From NCBI GenBank assembly GCA_903860985.1, contig CAIOSO010000124.1, positions 1-38,439 on the forward strand: a stretch of 38,439 nt of DNA, read 5' to 3'. This document shows positions 27,263 to 35,230 of this stretch, piece by piece. The notes beneath the pieces were generated by a model. It saw only the letters and a program-made list of their open reading frames with translations, had not been told where the DNA came from and searched no databases. Position 1 is the first letter of the stretch. Every line of letters starts with the position of its first letter. This DNA comes from an uncultured Flavobacteriales bacterium (GTDB lineage Bacteria > Bacteroidota > Bacteroidia > Flavobacteriales_D > Crocinitomicaceae). A program made the position numbers and the translations under genes.

Positions 27263-28483
27263 ATGTCGAAACATCACATCATCATTATTGGAGGAGGAGC
27301 TGCGGGATTTTTTGCTGCGTTAAGCGCGAAAAAACACCATCCGCACGCACAGGTCAGCATCTTGGAAAAGTCATCAAAACTACTGTCGAAAGTAAAAATT
27401 TCAGGAGGTGGCCGCTGTAATGTCACACATGCCTGTTTCGACAATAAACAGTTGGCGGGCTATTATCCAAGAGGAGAAAACTACCTGAAAAAAGCCTTCG
27501 ATCAATTCAATGTGCAGTCCACCATCGACTGGTTTGCTGAACGTGGGATTCCCATGAAAACCTATCCGGATGGTTGTTTATTCCCAGAAAGCAATGATTC
27601 ACAGACGATCATCGATTGTTTTTTATCCGAAGCAAATAAACGTGGGATTCATATTTTACTGAACCAAGGCATCAAGCGAATTGAAGCAGTTAAAAACGGA
27701 TTTAAACTTCACGCCGATCAGAAGGTATTCGATGCAACGCGTGTCATTGTAACCACTGGTGGACAACCAAAACGAGGTAATTTCGATTGGTTGGAACAAC
27801 TTGGTCACGACATCATTGAACCACTTCCGTCCTTGTTTACCTTCAATATGCCCGATAATCCGGTACGTGAATTAATGGGAACGGTGGTGGAAAAAGCAAG
27901 CGTGAGAGTCGAGGGAACAAAACTACTCGGACAAGGTCCCTTGCTAATCACACATTGGGGAATGAGTGGTCCAGCAGTACTGTTGCTTTCCGCATGGGGT
28001 GCTCGGATTTTAGCTGAAAAAAACTATCATTTTCATGTGTTAGTGAATTGGTTACACGAAATGAAGGAAGCTGATTTGCGTCAAAAAATCGAGATGACCG
28101 CTCATTTGCACGGCGCCAAAAAGGTACAGAACCTCAATCCTTTTCACATCACGAACCGACTTTGGCATTTTTTAATGGCGAAAGCGGAGATTCCGAGTGA
28201 AATACGCTGGCAAGAACTTGGCAAAAAGAACACCAATAAGCTGGTAAACATCCTCCTGAACGATCGTTACGAGGTCAAAGGCAAAACGACCTTCAAAGAA
28301 GAATTTGTGACGGCAGGTGGCGTTTCTATGACGAACATCGATATTCGAAATATGGAAAGTAAACGCGTTCCAGGCTTGCACTTCGCTGGAGAAATATTAG
28401 ACATCGATGGAATAACGGGCGGATTTAATTTCCAAGCCGCCTGGACCACTGGATTCATTGCCGGGAAAAACTGCCTTGATTAA
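27263..28483 (+). CDS. HI0933/YhiN (BaiN)-family FAD-dependent oxidoreductase
   Basis: The 406-residue flavoprotein has the N-terminal dinucleotide motif [20 protein letters not shown], then [16 protein letters not shown] at about residue 46, the typical HI0933 signature. Further features are [38 protein letters not shown] and the C-terminal FAD block [10 protein letters not shown] / [27 protein letters not shown]. The family includes BaiN (bile acid reduction in Clostridium), but most members are of unknown substrate. It lies in the same orientation as the T9SS genes, has its own probable promoter, and its stop shares TTAA with the convergent asnS gene. The fold is sure, the substrate unknown. 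Confidence 0.93.
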   Translation: MSKHHIIIIGGGAAGFFAALSAKKHHPHAQVSILEKSSKLLSKVKISGGGRCNVTHACFDNKQLAGYYPRGENYLKKAFDQFNVQSTIDWFAERGIPMKTYPDGCLFPESNDSQTIIDCFLSEANKRGIHILLNQGIKRIEAVKNGFKLHADQKVFDATRVIVTTGGQPKRGNFDWLEQLGHDIIEPLPSLFTFNMPDNPVRELMGTVVEKASVRVEGTKLLGQGPLLITHWGMSGPAVLLLSAWGARILAEKNYHFHVLVNWLHEMKEADLRQKIEMTAHLHGAKKVQNLNPFHITNRLWHFLMAKAEIPSEIRWQELGKKNTNKLVNILLNDRYEVKGKTTFKEEFVTAGGVSMTNIDIRNMESKRVPGLHFAGEILDIDGITGGFNFQAAWTTGFIAGKNCLD

Positions 28484-29928
28484 AACTCAGCGTTCAATGG
28501 CGTGCGAGGGAAAGGAATGACGTCGCGAATGTTGGACATTCCCGTTACAAACATCACCATGCGCTCAAATCCAAGTCCAAATCCAGCATGTGGAACCGTA
28601 CCGAATTTACGTGTATCCATGTACCACCAAAGTTCTTCCGCTGGAATGTGGAATTCTTCACATTTTTGAAGAAGTACGTCATAACGTTCCTCACGTTGTG
28701 ATCCACCAACGATTTCGCCAATTCCTGGGAACAAGACATCCATCGCAGCAACCGTTTTTCCATCTTCGTTCAAACGCATGTAAAATGCTTTGATTTTCGC
28801 TGGATAATCCGTTAAAATGACTGGACAATTGAATTCTTTTTCCACTAAATAGCGCTCGTGTTCACTTTGAAGATCGATTCCCCACTCCACTGGGTACTTG
28901 AATTTCTTCTTTTTGTAGTGATTTGAATTCATCAATACATCAATCGCTTCCGTATATGTCAAACGTTTGAATGGATTTTCGATGACAAATTTCAAGCGTT
29001 CCAACAAGGTCATCTCGTTGCGCTCATTTTGCGGTTTTTGTGCTTGTTCTTGCGCATCGCGCTCACTTAAGAACTTCACATCCTCCGAACAATTGTTGAG
29101 GATGTATGAACAAATGTATTTTAGGAAATCTTCTGTTAAATCCATGTTGTCCTTCAAATTATTGAAGGCAACTTCTGGTTCAATCATCCAAAATTCAGCA
29201 AGGTGACGCGAAGTATTTGAATTTTCTGCTCTAAACGTTGGTCCAAATGTGTACACTTGTCCGAGCGCAGTTGCTGCTAATTCCGCTTCCAACTGACCAG
29301 AAACCGTCAAGTTCACTGCTTTTCCGAAGAAATCTTCTTTATAGTTCACGGATCCATCTTCATTCAACGGTGGATTCTTCGCATCTAAGGTTGTTACACG
29401 GAACATTTCTCCTGCTCCTTCGGCATCAGAACCTGTAATGATTGGTGTGTGTAAGTAATAGAATCCACGGTCATTAAAGAACTGGTGAATGGCAAATGCC
29501 ACCGAGTGACGGATACGGAAAACCGCACCAAACGTGTTCGTTCTAAAACGTAAATGTGCTTGTTCACGCAAGAAATCCAAACTATGGCGTTTTGGTTGCA
29601 TGACTGTTTTTTGAACCTCATCCGGATGTGCGTCACCTAGTATTTCGATGTGCTCCACTTGCAATTCTACTTGTTGTCCTGCTCCTTGAGATTCTACTAA
29701 TTTTCCCGTCAAGGATAATGCTGAAGCGGTGGTGATGCGCTTTAAAAGTGCTTCATCCCATTGTTCAAAATCAACAACGGCTTGAATATTTGCCATACAA
29801 GAACCATCATTCAATTGAATGAAACGGTTACTACGGAAGGCACGCACCCATCCTTTTACATTGATTTCTTCACCGGTTTTGAGTGGTGAATTTTCAGCTA
29901 AAATCTCGGAAATTCGGTATCTTTTCAT
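28480..29928 (-). CDS. asnS: Asparaginyl-tRNA synthetase
   Basis: The 482-residue class II synthetase charges tRNA-Asn. The N-terminal OB-fold ([20 protein letters not shown]) binds the anticodon. Class II motif 2 is [20 protein letters not shown] and motif 3 is [20 protein letters not shown]; the [11 protein letters not shown] ending is typical of AsnRS rather than AspRS. ATG 29928 directly follows the promoter box TAACTTTG. Having AsnRS means Asn-tRNA is made directly here. The convergent flavoprotein gene overlaps its last 4 bases. Confidence 0.96.
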   Translation of the reverse strand: MKRYRISEILAENSPLKTGEEINVKGWVRAFRSNRFIQLNDGSCMANIQAVVDFEQWDEALLKRITTASALSLTGKLVESQGAGQQVELQVEHIEILGDAHPDEVQKTVMQPKRHSLDFLREQAHLRFRTNTFGAVFRIRHSVAFAIHQFFNDRGFYYLHTPIITGSDAEGAGEMFRVTTLDAKNPPLNEDGSVNYKEDFFGKAVNLTVSGQLEAELAATALGQVYTFGPTFRAENSNTSRHLAEFWMIEPEVAFNNLKDNMDLTEDFLKYICSYILNNCSEDVKFLSERDAQEQAQKPQNERNEMTLLERLKFVIENPFKRLTYTEAIDVLMNSNHYKKKKFKYPVEWGIDLQSEHERYLVEKEFNCPVILTDYPAKIKAFYMRLNEDGKTVAAMDVLFPGIGEIVGGSQREERYDVLLQKCEEFHIPAEELWWYMDTRKFGTVPHAGFGLGFERMVMFVTGMSNIRDVIPFPRTPLNAEF

Positions 29929-29933
29929 GGATG

Positions 29934-29941
29934 CAAAGTTA
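29934..29941 (-). promoter_or_regulatory. -7 promoter box for asnS
   Basis: The minus strand reads TAACTTTG (exact TAnnTTTG), 5 bases before ATG 29928. Bases 29942-30042 before it, up to the pth stop, show no gene; only the short palindrome GCTAAATAGC near 29952 and an unexplained GGAGG-rich stretch on the minus strand. Confidence 0.5.
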
Positions 29942-30042
29942 GTTGATTTCAGCTAAATAGCCGAGAACCTCCTTCAATTCCTCCAAGAAAATTGATATAA
30001 ATGAGATTTTGACTAAAAAGAATCAATAAATGTATCTTACTT

Positions 30043-30606
30043 CTACCTCCCGTTCCAAGTGGTCATTGTCATATCTAGACCAACAAAGGAGAAGCTTTTG
30101 ATGAATTCTGTTGCTGTTTGAATGCGCTCAGGCAACTCTAATTGCTCGTCTTTGGACCATTCGCCTAGGACATAATCGGCCTGTCTGCCTTTGGAAAAGT
30201 CGTTTCCAACGCCAAAGCGTAAACGGGTATATTCAACTGTCTTGAGAACCGCTTGAATATCTTTTAGTCCGTTGTGTCCACCATCGCTTCCTTTTCCTTT
30301 CATGCGGAGTTTTCCGAAAGGCAATGCGATGTCATCTGTAATTACGAGGAGGTTTTTTAGATCGATTTTTTCTGTTTGAAGCCAATAGTTGACCGCTTTT
30401 CCAGAAAGGTTCATGAAGGTAATTGGTTTGATAAGAATGAGGGTTCTTCCTTTGAATTTAGCTTCTGTGCGAAATACCGCTTTATCTAGGGTAAATGTTG
30501 CGCCAAGTTCTCGCGCAAGTTCATCCACCACTTTAAATCCAATATTGTGGCGTGTTTCTTCGTACTCTTTTCCTGGATTTCCTAATCCAACAACTAAGTA
30601 TTTCAT
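30043..30606 (-). CDS. pth: Peptidyl-tRNA hydrolase
   Basis: This 187-residue enzyme frees tRNA from peptidyl-tRNA dropped by stalled ribosomes. The N-terminus KYLVVGLGNPGKEYEETRHNIGF contains the catalytic His (residue 21) and the Asn/Gly-rich loop. Also present are LIKPITFMNLSGKAV, VITDDIALPFGKLRMKGKGSDGGHNGLKDI and YTRLRFGVGND, so all family blocks are intact and the length is normal. It begins 3 bases after the stop of the 289-residue outer-membrane protein gene, as last member of the rluB-lipoprotein-OMP-pth run. Confidence 0.96.
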   Translation of the reverse strand: MKYLVVGLGNPGKEYEETRHNIGFKVVDELARELGATFTLDKAVFRTEAKFKGRTLILIKPITFMNLSGKAVNYWLQTEKIDLKNLLVITDDIALPFGKLRMKGKGSDGGHNGLKDIQAVLKTVEYTRLRFGVGNDFSKGRQADYVLGEWSKDEQLELPERIQTATEFIKSFSFVGLDMTMTTWNGR

Positions 30607-30609
30607 GTC

Positions 30610-31479
30610 TTACCAGTTAGGGCATCCGCCACATTTATCGCCTTGATTCAAATAGAACAGGGCGCCTATTACGATGTTTCCTTCGCTATAGACAAAAACC
30701 TGTTTCGCGTGGGAATCATAATCATTAGGTCTTGTTTTCACTCGAAGCTGATCAATAAACCCACCAGTTAGGTTTGTTTGAACAAAAACGCGTCTAAAAA
30801 ACTCCGCTCTCAAACCGGCGTGCGCTGAGACGCCGAATCCCGATAAGGATACCGTTGCGACATTTTTTTGTCCGGCGAAGGTAAAATCGTTAAACGACAA
30901 AATAGGTCCAGCACCGAAACCCCAAAGTGTCGATAAAGCAAAGCGAGCCTTATCGGATTGATAAACTTTGAAAACATTGGAGATATCTGCATGAATGTAA
31001 TTCAAGCCATTGGTGTTTTCGTAATGAAAGGTGTTTGTATTTGTTACAACGGGCTCGTTATTGTATGTTCCCGACCAATTGGTTACTGGGTCAATTCCAG
31101 GATTAATGGTTCCGCTTAGGTAATATGTTGGGCCAGCTTTCAATACGTATTTCATGTGGTCATATCCCAAAGAGATCGCCCAATTTTTCTTGATATTATA
31201 ACCAATTCGAAAGTTGAATTGTGGAACGGTAAAGTCGGTTAAACTGACATATGTTTTAAAGTCTTCAGAGGGACGGTCTTTTGCTTGTACTCCTTTCAAG
31301 GTGAAATCATAACCTGATCCAATGAAGTGCAAATTACTTTTTGAGTAGGCGCTGCGGTTATATCCCCAATAGACAAACATAGCGCCTTTCGCTGTCGAGC
31401 GTTTGTTATTTTTGCTGACTTGTTGAGTCCAAGAGATGGAGCAAATGGTCAATAAAAGAATGAGTAAACTATTTTTCAT
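30610..31479 (-). CDS. Putative outer-membrane beta-barrel protein, unknown function
   Basis: The 289-residue protein has signal peptide MKNSLLILLLTICSISWTQ followed by strand-rich sequence typical of small barrels. Examples are GAMFVYWGYNRSAYSKSNLHF, FNFRIGYNIKKNWAISLGYDHMKYV and GVSAHAGLRAEFFRRVFVQT. The C-terminal end GALFYLNQGDKCGGCPNW is unusual: it carries a CxxC pair after the last strand where most barrels end in an aromatic residue. ATG 31479 overlaps the stop of the lipoprotein gene by 4 bases, so these two products are made together. I do not recognise a specific family; the barrel call rests on strand pattern alone. Confidence 0.75.
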   Translation of the reverse strand: MKNSLLILLLTICSISWTQQVSKNNKRSTAKGAMFVYWGYNRSAYSKSNLHFIGSGYDFTLKGVQAKDRPSEDFKTYVSLTDFTVPQFNFRIGYNIKKNWAISLGYDHMKYVLKAGPTYYLSGTINPGIDPVTNWSGTYNNEPVVTNTNTFHYENTNGLNYIHADISNVFKVYQSDKARFALSTLWGFGAGPILSFNDFTFAGQKNVATVSLSGFGVSAHAGLRAEFFRRVFVQTNLTGGFIDQLRVKTRPNDYDSHAKQVFVYSEGNIVIGALFYLNQGDKCGGCPNW

Positions 31480-32174
31480 CGTGCAATCATTTTAATCCAT
31501 TCTTGTTGTGTCAAAACTTGTTCAAGACGGAAGTGAACTTTTTTATTTAAGCTATGCCACTCTACCAAACCAAATCCTTCAGAGAAGTAACTTATGCGTG
31601 TTACACTTTTTGAATTCTCTTTTCTAGTGAATGGATTTAATACGGTCAATCGTAGGTCATCGGAAAACACCAACGATTCTACTTCATCATCGATCACTTG
31701 GTGGGACTTCTGTTCTTTAAATTGTCTTTTTACTTCGCTTAACATCACTGTAGAGTCAACAACTCCTCTAAATTTTGCTGCGAACCACGTTTTTTCCTTC
31801 AGATTCATCGGGAAAAGTTTGTCTTTATACAAAAGGGTTTTTTCTTTTTCTTGGTTGACATCAACGACCATGTAATCTTGCAAATTCAAGGAATCTATGT
31901 TGTAATTATAGGCTTCACAAATGCGTCCATCACTCGCGTAGACCTCCACAATTAAATGAGCTCCTGCATTATCTTTTAATGCATAAATTCTGTGGAATTC
32001 TTCTTCAAGTCCACCTGAAACATCACGGTATAAATAAATTTTTGGTATGGTATCAAGCGGATAAAAATACTTTGCGTTGGGATTTTTTGAGACAAAATCA
32101 TTCGAGTCACTGCATGCCGTGAGTCCGATTAAAGCGGTTGTAAATAGTAGTAAATAAACACCGAAGCGTATCAT
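31476..32174 (-). CDS. Lipoprotein of unknown function
   Basis: This 232-residue protein has lipoprotein signal MIRFGVYLLLFTTALIGLTAC with acylated Cys about residue 21 and SDSND after it. Asp at position +3 and nearby acidic residues would be compatible with export to the surface. The mature part is beta-rich with DTIPKIYLYRDVSGGLEEEF and ENSKSVTRISYFSEGFGLVE; it resembles extracytoplasmic lipoproteins of Bacteroidota but has no named motif I can identify. It shares one base with the rluB-like stop (32174) and overlaps the next gene by 4, so it is tightly coupled on both sides. Confidence 0.78.
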   Translation of the reverse strand: MIRFGVYLLLFTTALIGLTACSDSNDFVSKNPNAKYFYPLDTIPKIYLYRDVSGGLEEEFHRIYALKDNAGAHLIVEVYASDGRICEAYNYNIDSLNLQDYMVVDVNQEKEKTLLYKDKLFPMNLKEKTWFAAKFRGVVDSTVMLSEVKRQFKEQKSHQVIDDEVESLVFSDDLRLTVLNPFTRKENSKSVTRISYFSEGFGLVEWHSLNKKVHFRLEQVLTQQEWIKMIAR

Positions 32175-33115
32175 TATTTAGTCATTTTTAAAAAAGAAAC
32201 TTCTTGTTCAGTTAAATGCCTATAATATCCTCGCGGCAAGTCTTTTTTGGTTAAACCGGCAAATTGCACACGGTCTAATTTTACCACCACGTAGCCTAAT
32301 CCTTCAAATAATCTTCTAACGATGCGGTTTTTACCAGAATGGATTTCCACTCCAACTTCGGTAGATTTTCCATTTTCGATGTAAGAAACCTCATCCACTC
32401 GTGCTTTACCATCATCCAAATCGACACCTCGTAGCAAATGCTCCATGTCCTCTTTGGTAACGGATTTATTTAATTCAACGTGGTAAATCTTTTTTGCCTG
32501 GTAACGAGGGTGCGTCAATTTCTTGGCCATATCTCCATCATTAGTAAACAAGAGCAATCCAGTGGTTTCACGGTCTAGTCGTCCAACGGGATAAATGCGT
32601 TCTCTACACGCTTTTTTCACCAAGGTCATGACTGTTTTTCTTCCTCTTGGGTCATCCATTGTGGTGATGAATCCCTTTGGTTTGTTCAATAAGACGTAAC
32701 GTTTGGTTTCTGCATTGATTGTTTCTCCGTCATATTGAATGACATCTTCTGGAGCAATTTTGTAGCCTAATTCAGTGACAATTTTTCCATTCACGGAAAC
32801 GACACCAGTTTGAATAAGGACATCCGCTTCACGTCTGGAACAAATACCTGCGTTTGACAAGTATTTATTCAAGCGGACTTGGTCCTCGTTAAAAGAAGGC
32901 AAGGGATCGCCTTTTTTCACTTTGATTTTATAGTCAATGTATTTTCGTTTGTCACGGTCTGTGACTGTTTTTTTATCTGTTGGACTCTTTTTATCTGATG
33001 CTGGTCCCTTTTTATCTGATGCTGGTCGTTTAGAAGCCACTGGCTTTCTTCCAGCCGCAGCCGGACGTTTGTCAGTAGATTGATTTCCTCTCGATGTTCC
33101 GCGTGTATTTCTCAT
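32174..33115 (-). CDS. 23S rRNA pseudouridine synthase (RluB/RsuA family)
   Basis: The 313-residue enzyme carries an N-terminal basic tail (residues 1-70), an S4 RNA-binding domain (about 79-138: VRLNKYLSNAGICSRREADV), and the RsuA/RluB/RluE/RluF catalytic domain. The active-site Asp is residue 181 in YPVGRLDRETTGLLLFTNDG. RLNKYLSNAG with VLLNKPKGFITTMDDPRGRK and IVRRLFEGLGY places it with RluB, which makes pseudouridine near helix 89 of 23S rRNA, but RluF or RsuA substrates are possible. The basic tail is rich in K, P, A, S and T and contains a 21-base tandem repeat, as often seen in Bacteroidota RluB. First gene of the run ending in pth. Confidence 0.9.
   Translation of the reverse strand: MRNTRGTSRGNQSTDKRPAAAGRKPVASKRPASDKKGPASDKKSPTDKKTVTDRDKRKYIDYKIKVKKGDPLPSFNEDQVRLNKYLSNAGICSRREADVLIQTGVVSVNGKIVTELGYKIAPEDVIQYDGETINAETKRYVLLNKPKGFITTMDDPRGRKTVMTLVKKACRERIYPVGRLDRETTGLLLFTNDGDMAKKLTHPRYQAKKIYHVELNKSVTKEDMEHLLRGVDLDDGKARVDEVSYIENGKSTEVGVEIHSGKNRIVRRLFEGLGYVVVKLDRVQFAGLTKKDLPRGYYRHLTEQEVSFLKMTK
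32987..33027 (-). repeat. 21-bp tandem repeat in the basic tail of the rluB-like gene
   Basis: The 20-base plus-strand unit starting CTTTTTATCTGATGC is found at 32987-33006 and identically at 33008-33027 (period 21). It encodes two PASDKKG/S heptads. A diverged third partial copy lies at 32967-32979. It is within a disordered, lysine-rich tail and likely expands or contracts. Confidence 0.7.
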
Positions 33116-33123
33116 AATTCAAG

Positions 33124-33131
33124 CAAAGATA
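33124..33131 (-). promoter_or_regulatory. -7 promoter box for the rluB-pth operon
   Basis: The minus strand reads TATCTTTG, an exact TAnnTTTG match, 8 bases before ATG 33115. No -33 TTG at expected spacing. Confidence 0.45.
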
Positions 33132-33158
33132 GAGAAAAGTGTTCGGTATTCCTTTTAA

Positions 33159-33818
33159 TCACTCTTTTAGAAGGCGATTGACATCTGAAATGAGTTGATT
33201 TACTTCCTTTTCTGAGGTCCCATCGTAATACCCACGAATTCTGAGTTGTTTATCTACCAATACGAAGTTATTGGTGTGAATGAAATCACTACCGGCATCA
33301 CCTAGGTTTTGAGCTTCGGCAGGTTTAAGTACAAAAAAGGATTTTCGAGCGAGGGAATAGAGGTCTTCCTTTTTCCCCGTCAAAAAATGCCATTTGCCAG
33401 AAGTAGCTTGATGACTTTTGGCATATTTTTTCATTTGAGCGACATCATCTGTATCGGGATCAACGGTAAAACTGAATATTTTCAGGTTCTTTTCTTTTTT
33501 AAATGCCTCATTCACGCGTTGCATTTGTTGGTTCATGATGGGGCAAATGCTTTTACAAGTGGTGAAAAAATATTCTACAACAGCAACGTTTCCCTTCATG
33601 TCCGCTAAAGCAATTTCTTGATTGTATTGATTTTGAAAAGAAAATGCGCCAATGTGATGTCCAAAACCCAAGCGCAGCAGCTCTGGATCCACCATTTCTT
33701 CGTTTACATCAATCGGATTTATAATTGGTAGGGGTTTTTCCTTTTTCGCGCTCATGATGTAATATCCAACGGGGACACAAATCAGAAAAAGTAGGCCTAA
33801 AAAGAAAATGCGTTTCAT
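33159..33818 (-). CDS. SCO1/SenC family copper chaperone (thioredoxin-fold)
   Basis: The 219-residue protein has an uncleaved-looking N-terminal membrane anchor (FFLGLLFLICVPVGYYIM), then a thioredoxin-fold domain with the SCO CxxxC copper site (Cys88 and Cys92 in FFTTCKSICPIM) and the third ligand His181 in DFIHTNNFVLVD. SCO proteins deliver copper to the CuA centre of cytochrome c oxidase or act in redox maintenance. All ligands are present, so copper binding is expected. The promoter box TAACTTTG overlaps the stop of the upstream nadR-type gene, suggesting independent expression. The oxidase genes are not in the window. Confidence 0.93.
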   Translation of the reverse strand: MKRIFFLGLLFLICVPVGYYIMSAKKEKPLPIINPIDVNEEMVDPELLRLGFGHHIGAFSFQNQYNQEIALADMKGNVAVVEYFFTTCKSICPIMNQQMQRVNEAFKKEKNLKIFSFTVDPDTDDVAQMKKYAKSHQATSGKWHFLTGKKEDLYSLARKSFFVLKPAEAQNLGDAGSDFIHTNNFVLVDKQLRIRGYYDGTSEKEVNQLISDVNRLLKE

Positions 33819-33822
33819 GCGA

Positions 33823-33830
33823 CAAAGTTA
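33823..33830 (-). promoter_or_regulatory. -7 promoter box for the SCO gene, overlapping the nadR-type stop codon
   Basis: The minus strand reads TAACTTTG, with its first three bases being the stop TAA of the kinase gene, and ends 4 bases before ATG 33818. It is an exact TAnnTTTG match. Confidence 0.45.
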
Positions 33831-34313
33831 GCGATTTAGTACAAATTGCACTTGTTTTTGTCGTTCTATTAATGTCCCTTTTAAGATGATATATGGCCGA
33901 TTGTTCTCCTTAAGTTCCTTTTCGTAGAGCTCAAACAATTCATGGCGATTCAATGGGTTTTCTCTCAAAGGATCTGCCTCCCAAGGAATATCCGGTGCGC
34001 ACAAGAAATAGTGATCGAATTGTTGATTTGTGTAGGCCATTTGAATGAGGGGAGATAGCTTTTGAAAACGAAATTCAGACCAAATTTTCATCACGGTCAT
34101 TTCCGTATCTGCCACGAATTTCGATCCTTTATTCTCCCAATCTTTCAGTTGAGCAATCGTGATAGCGTCTAGGTCATTTTGATCGTAAGCCGCCTTTTTT
34201 TCTAAGTGTATTCGTGCATATTCTGTACTGAGAGGTAATTGATGAAACTCCGCACACCATTTTGCCATGGTTGATTTTCCACATGATTCTGGACCCGTAA
34301 ACGCAATTTTCAT
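33828..34313 (-). CDS. NadR-type nicotinamide riboside kinase (kinase domain only)
   Basis: The 161-residue protein has a P-loop GPESCGKST (residues 7-15), typical of the ribosylnicotinamide kinase domain of NadR, then LPLSTEYARIHLEKK, FVADTEMTVMKIWSEFRF and a C-terminal nucleoside-kinase fold (HYFLCAPDIPWEADPLRENP). It would phosphorylate nicotinamide riboside to NMN for NAD salvage. Full-length NadR of enterics also has a repressor helix-turn-helix and an NMN adenylyltransferase domain; both are missing here, so only the kinase step is covered. It overlaps the preceding pnuC gene by 4 bases, the standard salvage pair. Confidence 0.9.
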   Translation of the reverse strand: MKIAFTGPESCGKSTMAKWCAEFHQLPLSTEYARIHLEKKAAYDQNDLDAITIAQLKDWENKGSKFVADTEMTVMKIWSEFRFQKLSPLIQMAYTNQQFDHYFLCAPDIPWEADPLRENPLNRHELFELYEKELKENNRPYIILKGTLIERQKQVQFVLNR

Positions 34314-34882
34314 ATCGCCTCCGTTTTTTTATTCCATTCGCGCAATCCATATATTCCTAGAATGAAATAACTTGCATATAATATTGTGGTAGCATATAAG
34401 TTTGCTTGTAAATACAATACAACGCAAGCTAAATTGATGAATATCCAATACATCCAATTTGACTTTTCTTTCAAGATTCCTAGCGCTGTGGCGAATACAG
34501 AAAACAGGGCAATAAACAAATCTAAGACAAACGTTTCCTTTTCATGAAAGGTAGAAAAATCGGATTGTTTCATCCATATCACTGCGCCCCCGAACAAAAA
34601 AATGAGCTGTATAGCAAGCAAGTGATGTCCTAGACGCCAAGAAATTAGCGTTATTTTATCCTCACGGTTCCATGACCAAAAGGCATAAATGCTCATAAAG
34701 ACATAAGCAATAGCTAAAAATGCTTGCGCTTGTAAGTTGGATTTAAAAAAAACAAAGACGTAAATAAACGAGCTAATCCCACCAAAAGACCAAGCCCATT
34801 TGTTTTTTTTAGCAATCAGAAAAAGGTAAACAAGGCCTAAAAGTGAAGCTGTCCACTCGAGCACAAATTGCTTATCTGGCAT
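34310..34882 (-). CDS. pnuC: Nicotinamide riboside transporter PnuC
   Basis: The 190-residue inner-membrane protein has about seven hydrophobic segments starting TASLLGLVYLFLIAKKNKWAW, and includes the PnuC features WAWSFGGISSFIYVFVFF, IYAFWSWNRED (WxxW/R area) and CVVLYLQANLYATTILYASY. PnuC imports nicotinamide riboside by facilitated diffusion, and the kinase encoded next traps it as NMN. Its ATG at 34882 follows immediately after the stop of the DUF6150 gene, so the repeat protein gene and pnuC lie on one transcript. Length is normal for the family. Confidence 0.92.
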   Translation of the reverse strand: MPDKQFVLEWTASLLGLVYLFLIAKKNKWAWSFGGISSFIYVFVFFKSNLQAQAFLAIAYVFMSIYAFWSWNREDKITLISWRLGHHLLAIQLIFLFGGAVIWMKQSDFSTFHEKETFVLDLFIALFSVFATALGILKEKSNWMYWIFINLACVVLYLQANLYATTILYASYFILGIYGLREWNKKTEAI

Positions 34883-35218
34883 TTAGTACAACAATTGTTT
34901 TTTCGCGGCGTTCCTCCATCCTGCTTGGTTTTCATAATCCACAAAGAAGATTTTAATGTCCGCTTGGTTTTCATAAGGAACAAAAAAAATGGACTTTTTT
35001 GCTTGGTTTTCATACTGCGTAAAGAACCATTTGCCATTATTATCTCCTGCTTGGTTTTCATATTTAACCTTAAAGACTTTTAAATCTGCTTGATTTTCGT
35101 ATTTCACCACGTAGACTTTAACATCCGCTTGGTTTGCATAGTTCACAGAAAACACCTTTTGAGCGTAAAGTTGCTGGCCAAAAAGAAGAGATAGGGTACA
35201 AAAAAAGAAATTTTTCAT
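34883..35218 (-). CDS. DUF6150-like 13-residue-repeat exported protein
   Basis: From ATG 35218 the 111-residue protein has signal peptide MKNFFFCTLSLLFGQQLYAQ, so the mature part is about 91 residues. This consists of six near-identical 13-residue units (the third is 16): KVFSVNYANQADV, KVYVVKYENQADL, KVFKVKYENQAGDNNG, KWFFTQYENQAKK, SIFFVPYENQADI, KIFFVDYENQAGW, then RNAAKKQLLY. Alternating hydrophobic strands joined by YENQA turns suggest a compact beta array. I recognise this as the DUF6150 pattern, with moderate certainty. The open frame continues upstream to 35353, but overlaps porZ and lacks a signal peptide. Function unknown; it lies between porZ and pnuC. Confidence 0.85.
   Translation of the reverse strand: MKNFFFCTLSLLFGQQLYAQKVFSVNYANQADVKVYVVKYENQADLKVFKVKYENQAGDNNGKWFFTQYENQAKKSIFFVPYENQADIKIFFVDYENQAGWRNAAKKQLLY
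34923..35140 (-). repeat. Six 39-48 bp coding repeats in the DUF6150 gene
   Basis: The plus-strand core gcttggttttcata or a close variant occurs at 34923, 34962, 35001, 35049, 35088 and 35127, spaced 39, 39, 48, 39 and 39 bases. They encode the YENQA turns. The spacing is a codon multiple, showing that selection acts on protein. Confidence 0.85.
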
Positions 35219-35230
35219 CGTGTTTTTTAT

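Noticed and set aside
29942-30042. Small RNA or terminator between pth and asnS
   Set aside because: Only a short palindrome (GCTAAATAGC) and a GGAGG-rich stretch were seen; stem too weak for a terminator or a structured RNA call.
34923-35140. Regularly spaced 14-base repeats resembling a small CRISPR array
   Set aside because: The spacing is 39, 39, 48, 39 and 39 bases, all codon multiples, and the repeats encode the YENQA turns of one open frame with a signal peptide. There are no cas genes, and the 'spacers' are also repetitive.
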